NCBI RefSeq assembly: GCF_030272615.1
Contig: NC_081413.1
Coordinates: 332,792,302-332,856,301, forward strand
Origin: Cryptomeria japonica
Lineage: Eukaryota; Streptophyta; Pinopsida; Cupressales; Cupressaceae
Length of the DNA stretch: 64,000 bases
Direction of reading: 5' to 3'
Positions 34,756 through 45,403 of the stretch are shown here, in pieces. Position 1 is the first letter of the stretch. Every line of letters begins with the position of its first letter. The translations under genes were made by a program, and so were the position numbers. The notes below the pieces were generated by a model. The model was not told the DNA's origin. It saw only the letters and a program-made list of their open reading frames with translations, and made no database searches.

Positions 34756-35960
34756 TCCAACAACCTTGGAGGAAATGGAAACGGAAGTAACAATGGGAGC
34801 AACAATGGAGGTTCAATTTCAAGAACTTTACAACCCGTCTTCCTACCCAGAGAAGTGCCACAGCCTGAAGTTGAGATCCCAACAAGTGATGAGATAAGGA
34901 ATAGTTACATGGAGTATGCTTCCCTCCTTGCTGAGATTTAGAATATCCTCACTCTGGATCAGTTTATGAATCAAAAGATGAAGAGAGGTAAAAGATATGA
35001 CAACCACCCTCATGCTCCAAGAGACTACCAACAAGCTTTTGGAAAGGTGACTCTAGCTCATTTTTGATGGAAGTGATAAGTGTTCCGCTAGAGCTTGGGT
35101 GCAGAAACTGCACAATTATTTGTCCCTGAGACCGATGCCAGAGGAAGATGCCATCAAGTTTGCTACCTTGCACTTAGATGGAGCTGCTCACGAGTCTTGG
35201 TATCATGGGTTGGTCACCCTTGGCCATAGCTCGATTGTTACCTACAATGAGTTCACCAATAAGCTCATTGAAAGGTTTGATACTAAGGACCCTAAGGTGA
35301 AGTTCTGTGAGCTTGCACAGCTGAAACAACAGGGGTCATTAGACACCTACATTGCTGATTTACAAAGATTAGCTTTGATGGTGCCAAACATTACAGAAAA
35401 GAGACTTGTGGTCCTCTTTACTGAAGGTTTGGAGAAGCCATTGAAGGTGTTGGTGAAAGCATTTGATCCTCCAACGCTTAATGAAGTTGCCAAGAAGTCA
35501 AGGAGTATGGAATTGGCTGCCCCTAAGTCTAAATTTCAGTCCAAGCCTTTCTCCTATCGGAAGGATAAAAAGAAATTTACAAATCAGACCAAGAAGTCCC
35601 CTTCTCGGATGGATGATGAGCTCCGCCAAGAGCTCTGAAGGAAGAATTTATGTTACTCTTGCAAGGAACCTTGGGCCCCGGGTCATAGGTGTCATGGAAA
35701 GGGCAATGCACTTCAAATGGAAGCCTATTCAGCTGATGGATCAAATTCTAAAATTTCAGAACAGCAGACTAAAATGGAGGAGAGTGAGTATGAAGAAGCT
35801 CCAGAAGGGCCTGAAAGTGATCAAGAAGATAGGGGTGTAGTTGCTCAACTATCTAGCATTCATAAAAATGAGTCATTCAGAGTTCGGGGAGTTCTTGGAG
35901 AGCATTGAGTTATTGCCCTTATTGATACTGGAGCAACTCACAATTTTATCGATGAAAATG
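34756..35960 (+). pseudogene. E1 gag (main part), zinc knuckle and protease
   Basis: Continues gag after N1: an Asn/Gly-rich linker, then (35045 onward, after a frameshift) the retrotransposon Gag domain with A-R-A-W-V-Q-K-L and T-Y-N-E-F. A CX2C...GHRC knuckle follows at about 35650-35690, just after a TGA at 35636. The aspartic protease active site D-T-G-A-T-H-N-F lies at about 35924-35950. Gag packages RNA and protease matures the polyprotein. Stops and shifts at 34939, about 35045, 35636, 35907 and about 35960 show decay. Confidence 0.85.
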
Positions 35961-35999
35961 ATTGTTGCAAAGAGAGGCTTGATAAATGAGGAGGTTGAT

Positions 36000-37400
36000 G
36001 GATTCAAAGTTATGGTAGCTGATGGTTCAACTATCTCTTGCAACGGAATGGTTTCCAACATGTCTCTGAAGTTGGGAAACTATGAAGTTAAGGATGACTT
36101 CTTTGTGGTGAGCATTGGAGGTACTGATGATGTAGTTCTTAGCATTCAGTGGCTGCGATCTCTTGGTGAGATCACTCTCAATTTGCAAACAATGGAGCTG
36201 AAGTTTATGTCTAAAGGGAAGAGAGTGGTGTTATGAGGGATGTCTAATGGAGGCCCTCGAGTTGTATCATTGAAGAGGATGGAGCAGGTGATCCGTCATG
36301 ACCAAGTGGAATGGGCAGCACAATGCATGATCATGCCATCCAATCCACTTGATGAAAAGAGAAACTATCCTTCTGACATTCAAGCATTGATCACCAAAAG
36401 AAGTAAGGTCTTTGAAAATCCACCTCCTGGGAGACCTCCTGAGAGAGGGACCGAGCATATCATTGAGTTAGAAGGAGCTAAGCCGGTCATCACTACTCCA
36501 TACCGGTACCCAAAGAACCAAAAGGACGAGATAGAGAAAGCAATAAAGGAGCTTCTGGATATGGGATACATTAGGCCGAGTAAGAGCCCCTTTGCTTTAG
36601 TAGTGGTGTTAGTAAAGAAGAAGGATGGGACCATGCGAATGTGCATGGATTATTGGGCTCTCAATCGAAAGACCATCAAGAATCGATATCCTATTCCTAG
36701 GATTGATGAGCTCATTGATGAGCTACATGGTGCTATTTACTTTTCAAAGATTGATCTTAGATCCGGCTATCATTAGATTAGGATGAGGGAATCTGATATT
36801 GAGAAGACAGCCTTTAGATGGCACTTTGGGCATTTTGAGTTTTTAGTCATGCCCTTTCGCTTGACTAATGCTCCTGCTACCTTCCAATTCTACATGAACA
36901 TGATCTTTCAGAAGCAGTTGAGGAAGTTCGTGCTAATCTTCTTTGGTGACATCCTCATTTTTAGTAAGTCATAGAAGGAGGATCTGCAACACTTGGATGA
37001 AGTACTCAGTATTCTGGAGTCCGAGTCATTGTTTGCTAAGGAGTCTAAGTGCGATTTTGGGATGAAGGAGTTTCTTTACCTTGGCCATATCATCAGTGCA
37101 GACGGAGTTAAGGTTGATCCTAAGAAGATCAAGGCAATTGTTGATTGGATTCCACCTGAGAACTTGACACATTTGAAGGGGTTCTTGGGTTTATGTGGAT
37201 TCTATAGGAGGTTTGTGGAGGGTTACTCTTAGATGGTTGCCCCCCTCACGGATCTCACTAAGAAAGGAGCTTTTGTGTGGATAGAAAAAGCACAAGGAGT
37301 TTTTGACAAGTTTAAAGAGATCATGAGCACGTGCCTTGTTTTGGCTCTACCTGATTTCTCCAAGCCTTTTGAGCTTCAATGTGATGTCGAGAGAAGGTGT
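36000..37400 (+). pseudogene. E1 reverse transcriptase (inactive)
   Basis: Reverse transcriptase of the Ty3/Gypsy type. Visible in order: T-P-Y-R-Y-P (about 36500), [13 protein letters not shown], the palm [21 protein letters not shown], and the catalytic box reading F-F-G-D at 36939-36950. In active relatives this box is [YF]-x-D-D, so one catalytic Asp is Gly here. The thumb region (F-L-G-L-C-G-F-Y-R-R-F) follows. TAG stops at 36774, 36972 and 37230 and a frameshift near 37390 also interrupt it. Confidence 0.88.
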
Positions 37401-39174
37401 TGGTGCTGTATTGATGCAAGACAAGCATCCGATTGTGTTCAAAAGTAGAAAATTGAGAGGAGCTGAGAAGACATATTCCATCTATGACAAGGAGATGCTT
37501 GCAATCATGCACGAATTGGCCAAGTTTAGGCAATACTTGGTGGGGAGTAAATTTGTAGTCAAAACAGATCATAATAGTCTTAAACACTTTATGCATCAAA
37601 AGGCTCTGAATGAAAGGCAGCAGAAGTGGGTAAGTAAGCTACATGTTGACGAGTTTGATATTGAATATGTGAAAGGCAAGAACAATATCGTAGCTGATGC
37701 ACTATCAAGAAGACCCCATTTGAGCTCACTGTGCGAGCTTACTGATGATTGGAGGGACTTGTTGCTTGCTGATAATGCCATAAATCAGTTTGCAACAAGC
37801 ATTATTAAGGGTACTTTTCATGATGAAAGGTACAAGGTAGTTGATGGGTTGATACTTTACAAGGGTAGAATCTTTCTGTTACCCAATTCTCAGCTTAAAA
37901 AGAAGATTCTACAAACTTTCCCTGACATTCCTCTTGCTGGCCATCAAGGATATTTCAAGACCTATAAGCAAATTCGTGAAAGGTTTTCTGGGAAAGGTTT
38001 GAAAAATGAAGTGTTGAGCTACATCAAGGAGTGTCACACTTGCCAGATGAACAAAAATGAGCATACTCACCCTGTTGGTTTATTGCAACCTCTACCTATT
38101 CCCAATAAAAAATGGGAAAGTATCTCAATGGATTTCATCACCGGGTTGCCTAGACCTAATGGCAAGGATTGTATCTATGTGGTGGTGGACAAATTGACTA
38201 AGTTTGCTCATTTTTTCGGCATTACCAGCTCTTTTACAACAACTCAGGTTGCTGATGTTTTCTTTCATGAGGTGTTTAGATTGCATGGGCTGCCTAAAAA
38301 CATTGTAAGTGATAGGGACAACAAGTTCCTAAGCACTTTTTGGCAAGAAGTTTCCAGATTGTGTGGCATAGTGCTTACCCCAATTACAAGTTATCACCCA
38401 TAGACTGATGGGCAAACGAAGATTGTGAATAAAGGTTTGGAAGGCTATCTCAGAAACTATGTCTCCGAGCAGCAAAAAGCATGGGTGAGATGGTTACATT
38501 TGGGGGAATATTGCTACAACTCCTCATATCACATGTCCATCAGGATGTCTCCTTTCATGGCACTGTATGGTTACGAGGCTCCCAACTTTGCTGATTTGAT
38601 GTCTGGTGATAGAAAAACCCCTCAAGCTAGGGAGATGGTGCAATAGTGTCAGGATATTCTAAAGGCTTTGAAGAACAACCTCCAAATTGTGCAGAATCAA
38701 CAAAAGATGTACGCTGACCAGCAACATGTAGAGCGTTCATTTGAGGTTGGAGACATGGTCTATCTTAGACTTCAGCCTTTCAGACAATCTACTCTCAAGA
38801 AGAGTGGAGCAGAGAAACTCAAGCCACGTTTCTATGGGCTATTCAGAGTCATCAGGAGGGTTGGTGCAGTGGCTTACGAGTTGGAGCTACCAGCGAGTAA
38901 CAAGGTGCACAATGTCTTCCACGTGTCACGTCTCAAGAAGGCACTTGGACACAATGTTGTGGTCTCTTTAGATTTACCTCCCTTGGATGAGGAGGGACAG
39001 TTGGTGTTGATTCCAGAGGAGATCATTGATTCACGAGAACGCTCCTTGAGGAGAAGGACAATCAAGGAGTATTTGGTGAAGTGGAAGAACTTACCTGTGG
39101 AGGATGTTACTTGGGAGAATGAGGAGATTTTGCAGCATCTAGACTTGCGGTTGCTTGAGGATAAGCAATCTTAG
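37390..39174 (+). pseudogene. E1 RNase H, integrase and chromodomain
   Basis: RNase H: K-T-D-H-N-S-L-K-H and a terminal D-A-L-S-R-R (about 37560-37715). Integrase: zinc-binding region with A-G-H-Q-G-Y-F-K-T and C-H-T-C-Q, then catalytic Asp in S-M-D-F, Asp in S-D-R-D, and Glu in G-L-E-G-Y-L-R. The carboxy terminus has a chromodomain (about 39020-39150: E-Y-L-V-K-W-K, V-T-W-E), which places E1 among chromoviruses; such domains bind histone marks and steer integration to heterochromatin. TAG stops at 38401 and 38644 are the only breaks. Confidence 0.88.
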
Positions 39175-39184
39175 GGAGGGCGGA
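39173..39184 (+). other. E1 polypurine tract
   Basis: AGGGAGGGCGGA lies immediately before the TGTAATGTCCCC start of the 3' LTR, the priming site for plus-strand DNA synthesis. Confidence 0.8.
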
Positions 39185-40250
39185 TTGTAATGTCCCCTTC
39201 TTAACAGTAATCAGCTTAGCTGACCGTTGGCCTATTTCGGAGACCCATAGGCTAGTTGGAAGCAGAAATTAGGGTTCCCTACCTCTGGGAGGATGTTTCT
39301 GCATTTTCGAAGGCTTGCATGTTGGAGTTTGTCAGTTTGGGTTCTAGATTCCTTATGGGTTTTTTGAAAGCTTTGCAATGAGGGTACATGCATAGCAAGT
39401 AATGGAGTTTGACTGACTTACTACTTTTAGTAAGTAGAAATTAGGGTTTCCTACCTCTGGGAGGATGTTTCTGGATTTTTGAAGGCTTGCATGTTGGAGT
39501 TTGTCAGTTTGGGTTCTAGATTCCTTCTGGGTTTTCCGAAAACTTCGCAATGAGGGTACATGTATAGCAAGTAATGGAGTTTGACTGACTTACTATTTTT
39601 AGTAAGTGGAGGTAGAAGCAGGTGAGTTCTTTGGGTTTTCTGAGAGCTTTGCGATAGTATAATATGCAAACCAATCTAAAGACTTTTTTGGGATTTACTA
39701 TTTTTAGTAAGTTCGACAGCTGCTCAGAATGTGGTAAAAATCACTTTGGAAATACTTACTATTTTTAGTAAGTACTATTTTTGGCAATGCTATTTTTTGG
39801 CAGGGGTTCTGCAACTCAATTTAGATGACTATTTTCTGCAATGTAGTTCAATCCTTTGGCCTCAGCTCATTTTGGCAGTATTCAGTATTTGAATGAGGAA
39901 GTATTTTTAAATAATTTATTTTGCTCATGGCCTAGGCGAAATTCGCATATGACTTCAAGGGGTCGACATGGTGTTAATAATTAAATTATAACTCAAGGCA
40001 AATGGGGCAATTTTCTAAGTATATTGCCTCAGTTATATTTTTATTTGGAAGTCATAGTTGTGCGCCCACTTTACACTTTATTTTATGAAACTTATATTTA
40101 TCAAAAAGGGCAATTATGGGTGATTGTGAGTTGGGCAAACTTGTGCAAGGAAATGAAATGAAATGCAATGCCTAATGTGGGTGAAATGGAATGGCATTTG
40201 AGTTGGGTGCATTTGGAGAGCATTTTAATTTGAATTTGGTTGGCAAAAAG

Positions 40251-40260
40251 TTATAAATAC
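40251..40260 (+). promoter_or_regulatory. TATA box of the E1 3' LTR
   Basis: TTATAAATAC in a position equivalent to CTATAAATAC of the E3 LTR (52536-52545) and ATCTATAAAT of the solo LTR; the equivalent part of the E1 5' LTR is deleted. Confidence 0.7.
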
Positions 40261-40790
40261 AGGCCTTGGGCTCTCATTTTGGGTATCCATTATTGCTATG
40301 ATAACAAAGTGCTGTCAAAATACTGTCAGACTCTTGCTTCGAGGGATGCATACCTCCTAGTTCTTTCAGTTTCGTGCTTGAGAGATAGCGCCTAGCTGAG
40401 ATTGTGATAGTTTCTCATCCAGAGGAGCAGATTGAGCTCATTGAAGATGAAGATTTTTGTGGTGTTCTGATTTTGGAGTGTTGTTAGTGTGTTTCCAGGT
40501 TGCTGTTTTCCATTGTAGCTGAAGCGTGTTTTCGTTCATAGCTCCTTGTGTGTGTGTCAGCTCATTCTGGGTGTTTGATTGTTCAATTCCTATACCTTGG
40601 GCGATTCATCTTGTAAGTTTTCATTGAATATCTTGGAGTAATGGATTTTATATTGCAAATCGAACTTTCTACTATAGACGCCTTATGCTGGGAGGTGTTC
40701 GGATTGCGTGTTATGCTGAATATGAATTGTCTTTTTCTCAGTTCTGCCTTAGTCGTTGTATGTCTTGGGTCCTTGGGGGCGTGTTAAGAG

Positions 40791-41629
40791 CAAGGTTGAA
40801 AAACTCGTTTTTTGCAAAAACTCGGCAAGGCCAAAAAATTTTAAAAACTCAGGAATCGCCAAAACTCGGGGAAAAACGCGGCAATACTCGGCAACTTTAT
40901 CGAACATTTGAAAATATATAAATTTTTAAAAAACACATTTATATACAAAAAAGCCAATAATATTATTTCAAGTTTTATATAAATGAAAACTATAAATCAT
41001 AAATACATACATAACAAAGTTCAAACTAAATATACGTTTTACAAAAAATTAATAATCACGTTTTAAAATAATCTAAGGTCAAGTAATTAATAATCCCTAA
41101 CATTTTATTAAAAGATAAAATAAAATTCGAGTAAATTAAAAGCAATTTTATTTAGACGGCTAATATTATTATTTCAAAGTTCATATCGAAAAAGTTTAAT
41201 TTAATTTGCAAAAAGTTCAAATCGAAAAAGTTTAATTTAATTTAGACGGCTAACATTTTTCGATATTGATTACGTGCGATAAAATTAAAAAACAAAATTG
41301 GGTGTTGGCCAGCTCATGGGAAGTCGATTCACTTCTATCAATCGGAACTCCTTTAACGGACTGGAAAGTCCAATTTCTTCCTTTTGAGACAAATTTCCGA
41401 CAAGTCCCGAGGCGAATGTTCAAGGAGATTATTAAACCCTTCAAATATCGTGTTTTTGGTGTCGATTTTTCCTGCGACTCTCTGCGATTTTCGGCCATTT
41501 TTTAGGGTTTGTCTCACTGCGAATTTATACAAAAATCGTTGGCGAGTTTATCTGCGAGTGACTCGCGTTCAACTAGGGCTCGCGATTACTCGCGATTCTA
41601 TTAAAAAAGCGCAGAGTTTTTCATCCTTG
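40791..41629. mobile_element. Non-autonomous hAT-superfamily transposon hAT2 (839 bp)
   Basis: Left end CAAGGTTGAAAAACTC, right end (reverse complement) CAAGGATGAAAAACTC, 15 of 16 matching. Perfect 8-bp TSD GTTAAGAG at 40783-40790 and 41630-41637. The E1 5' LTR (about 28470) and its relatives lack it, giving the empty site. Subterminal ACTCG/CGAGT motifs are shared with hAT1. The middle is AT-rich; the short ORF at 41266-41505 has no recognisable transposase motif. Confidence 0.92.
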
Positions 41630-42509
41630 GTTAAGAGTTTGTTTGGGTGTGTTTAGAGCGAGATTGGAGTGTTTTGTGGGGGTTATGAGTTGCTGGTCTG
41701 CATATCCAGCCTGCAATTCACTTATATCAGATTCTGTTTTTGAGTTTGAAATTGATTTTTTGGTGTGTGAGTTCATTGGTGTGGTGAGAGAGGTCTTGGT
41801 AATTAGTTGCAGTTGTTGGTCTGGTTATTAGCACTTGAAAATCCATTATGATTCATATTGTAATGTTGGTTAGTAGTACTAACAACAATTTCTCTTGATT
41901 TCTCTTAGTCCCATTGCATAAGTGGAAAAGGCTGGCTTTGCCACCTAGTTTGGGAGAGTGATTCTAGTAATTCTGAAAATCCATATTGTGCATTGTAAAG
42001 CTGATTAGTTGTACTAAGAACTATCTATTTGGATTGTTGCTCTTAGTCCCACTGCATAAGTGGAAGAGGCTGGCTTGCTGCCTTCTTATCTATTGTAATA
42101 CTGTCCTCCCGTTGAATAAGCGCTTGAGTTGATTGTAATTTCATTTTCAGTCCTCCCACTGGATAAGTGGTCGCGTGATTGTTGCTACTTTCTGTTTTGT
42201 AATCTTCTAATTGGCTGGTTGCACCACCATAGTGCTGCAGAAGTTTCTTTCACCCGCTGGATAAGTGGAAGGGGCTGGGGGCTGGCCTGCCACCCAGTAC
42301 TGTATTTGAATTATCATTTCCAGTAGTTTATTGAGCTAACGATCCCCTTAACACCGTATGCCCTCACCCTCCCATATTGGGCTCTCGGTGATCAGAAAGT
42401 GAAAGGGTTACTTTCAAAACTTCCTTTTTGTGCAAGTTTGATTATCCTAACTTGAACGAGTGAACCTTGTTGTGTAAAAAAAATAAAAAAAATTAAGGGG
42501 TATATTTCA

Positions 42510-45078
42510 TAGAGCTAGTCATATTGAGGATGATCTTGAGAAGATGGATTGATATGTCAATGGGTTAGATGAAATCAGCCTTTTGTCTCCAAGAATAGTT
42601 GAAAACACATGCCAGTGTGCTCTTAAGGCAGAGGAGAAACTATCCAGAAACAAACACAAAGCTCAAGGAGAAAAAGTAGAATTTTTTAGAGGAAGAGGAC
42701 GACAAAGTGGTAGAGGTCATTGTCAAGTTTAAAAAGAATAAGCTAGTAACTCATATCACCAGGATCTATCCTTAAGAGGTAATGATTCTTTTAGCGGAGG
42801 AAGACCTTATTCAAGAGGTAGAAGGTAGAGTATTTTTTGGCAAATGTTTTAAATGTAATAAATACGGTCATAGATCTTATGAGTGTCTAGAGAATGCTAC
42901 CACAAGCCAGAGGAGTGCACATATTGCTCAAGCTAAAAAGGAGAGTGCAGAATCACCTATTTGTGAAGTTGCACTTGAGCTTGGAGAATTGTTGCACATG
43001 AAACGAGTCTTGGTAAAGCCTAACAAAGAAACTCAAGAGCTGCTCGAAGAAAAGTATAGCTCAGAACTACATGCAAGACTAAAGGTAAATGTTGTAAAGC
43101 TATTATTGATAGTGGAAGTATTGACAATTTTGTATCCATTGAAATGGTTGATAAACCAGGCCTAAAGAAGACAACAGATCCAACTCCATATAAGGTGTCT
43201 TGGCTACAGAAGGGACATCAGGTATTGGTAAATGAACGATGTTGAGTAGAGTTTTAGATAGGAAGTTACAAAGATCAGGTAATATGTGATGCTATGCCAA
43301 TGGATGTCTGTCATGTTCTTTTAGGCAGGCCTTGGCAGTTTGATAGGAAAGCAATTCATGATGGAAGAAGTAATACTTACACTTTTGAAAAGGATGGAAA
43401 GAAGCGCACACTCATACCTTTAAAAGATGAGAATGCAGTCGAGGAGATCAGTCCTAAAGTGTTGATGGTTAGTGGTAAAGAATTCCTAAACCAAATCAAA
43501 ATTGAGGAGGTAATTTTCGCATTAATTGGTAATCCAAGAGTAATCATTACCAAACAAAGTTGATTGATATTCCTATAGAAATTTAACATTTGGTGAATGA
43601 ATTCGTTGATATTGTTGTGGATGACATACCTAATGAATTACCTCCAATGAGAAGCATTAGCCATCATATGATCTCATTCCAGGGGCCAATTTACCAAACA
43701 AAGTAGCTTATAGGATGACTCTAAGGGAAAATGAAGAAATCAAGAATCAAGTACAAGAATTATTGAACAAAGGATTAGTAAGAGAAAGTTTGAGTCCTTG
43801 TGCTCTTTCAACAATGTTGAGTTCAAAGAAGGATGGAAGCTAGAGAATATGTACAAATTCAAGAGCCATTAACAAAATCACAATCAAGTATAGATTTCCT
43901 TCACCTCGAATTGATGATTTGATGCATTGTCTAAGTGGTGCAAGATATTTTTTCTAAAATAGATTTAAAAGTGGATATCATCATGTAAGAATAAGAGGGT
44001 GATGAGTGGAAAACGACATTTAAGAGAAATGAAGGACTTTATGAATGGCTAGTGATGTCATTTGGGTTACCAAATGCTCCAAGTACCTTCACGAGACTCA
44101 TGAATGAAGTACTAAAGGAATTCACAGGTAAATTTGTTTACTTGGATGATATTCTAGTTTATAATTATTCAAAGCAGGAGCACTTTAGATGTCTTAGAAT
44201 GGTTTTGAATAAGTGCCAAAAAGAGAAATTGCTGATTAATTTTAAAAAGTGTACTTTCATGAAGACAGAGTTGATCTACTTGGGTTTTTTTGTATCACAA
44301 GAAATTATTAAGATGGACAAGGAAAATGTTAAATCCATAATAGAATGGCTCTCTCCAAGGAATGTCTTCGAGGTAAGAAGCTTTCATGATCTAGCTAGCT
44401 TCTATAGGAAGTTTATAAGAAATTTTAGTGGAAGTTGTGCCCTAATTATGGAAATAATTAAGGGAAATAAGTAGCTATTCCAATGGACTCAGGAAGCTGA
44501 AAGAAGCTTTCAGTACTTAAGAAAAAGATTACAGAACAAACTATTCTAGCCTTACCTGATTTTGGTCTCTTCCAAGTGGAATGTGATACTAGTGGGATTG
44601 CTGTAGGTGTTGTCTTAAGTCAACAAGGTAAGACGGTGAGAAGCTTAATGATACCAGAAAGAAGTATTCTTCATATGACAAAGAATTTTATGCTCGTCCA
44701 AGCTTTGAAAAAGTGGAGGTATTATTTAATGCCTTAAGAATTTATATAGTACATTGATAACCATGCCTTGCAGTTTATTAGGAACCAAAATAAATTGAAT
44801 CAAAGGCATGCAAAATGGATTGAATTTTTGCATAATTTTACCTTTGTTATAAAGTACACAAGTGGACAATCTAACAAAGTGGTAGATGCATTAAGCAGGA
44901 GAAATCTCATTATGCAAGAATCTGAAGTGAATATTTTGGGATTTGATATCCTGAAAGACATGTACAAGGAGGATTCAAACTTTAGAGAAGATTATGCAGC
45001 ATGTGAAGATCCCATAAGTAAAGATAGGAGTCCATGGATGGACTACATGGTTCAAGAAGGACTATTGTTCAAGGGAAG
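42510..45078 (+). pseudogene. Gypsy element E2 remnant: gag end, protease, RT, RNase H
   Basis: Gag carboxy terminus (42530-42760), CX2CX4HX4C knuckle (C-F-K-C-N-K-Y-G-H, about 42845-42885) and protease site I-I-D-S-G-S (about 43100-43116) precede a H-V-L-L-G-R-P-W-Q-F-D-R segment. RT follows: [11 protein letters not shown] at about 44060 and an intact Y-L-D-D at about 44140. RNase H ends D-A-L-S-R-R (about 44890). Frameshifts occur between these parts. Cut on the right by the E3 LTR (45079) and on the left by E1, it is a different Gypsy lineage from E1. Confidence 0.85.
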
Positions 45079-45403
45079 TGTAATATCCCCTTCTCAGTGA
45101 TGTGCATTCAGTGGTCCATTGGCCTATTCCCAAGACCCGTAGGCTATTTGGAAAGGAGAATTAGGGTTTCCAACTTTTGTGGAGTTCTGCACTGTTGTCC
45201 TCATTTTTGTTTCCAAAAATGAAGGACCACTACGGTGAAATTTTTATTTAAAAAAATGGAAAGTTTTACTCTATGACACGCTTCCCGAGGCAGAATTTCG
45301 ACTAATCCTTGGACTGGCTTGATCCTCAGTCCATTCTCGAACTACGTTTTGAATTTCGTCCAATTCTGGGTTCGTTTGCTATGCCTTTCCTTCAATTTCG
45401 GGT

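Larger units (their letters stand above)
14613..42509 (+). mobile_element. Ty3/Gypsy chromovirus E1 with nested insertions
   Basis: A single retrotransposon can be traced through four nested insertions: truncated 5' LTR (14613-14736 and 28071-29333), PBS, gag (29392-29685 and 34756 onward), protease, RT, RNase H, integrase, chromodomain (to about 39174), PPT and 3' LTR (39186-42509). Insertions are A (14737-28065, containing B), N1 (29686-34750) and hAT2 (40791-41629). The first ~770 bp of the 5' LTR are missing, so no TSD can be matched. All coding parts carry stops and frameshifts, so the element is dead. Confidence 0.85.
39186..42509 (+). repeat. E1 3' LTR (about 2.48 kb plus hAT2)
   Basis: It begins TGTAATGTCCCC at 39186 and ends TATATTTCA at 42509. 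Near the left end is a near-duplicate of about 180 bp (39260-39420 versus 39425-39600), each copy with TACTATTTTTAGTAAGT-like boxes. TATA box TTATAAATAC is at 40251-40260. The leader carries five stem-loops (about 41909, 42048, 42107, 42155, 42252). hAT2 is inserted at 40791. Confidence 0.88.

Noticed and set aside
41266-41505. A hAT transposase fragment in hAT2
   Set aside because: Short overlapping ORFs on both strands without conserved motifs; most of the element is AT-rich filler.
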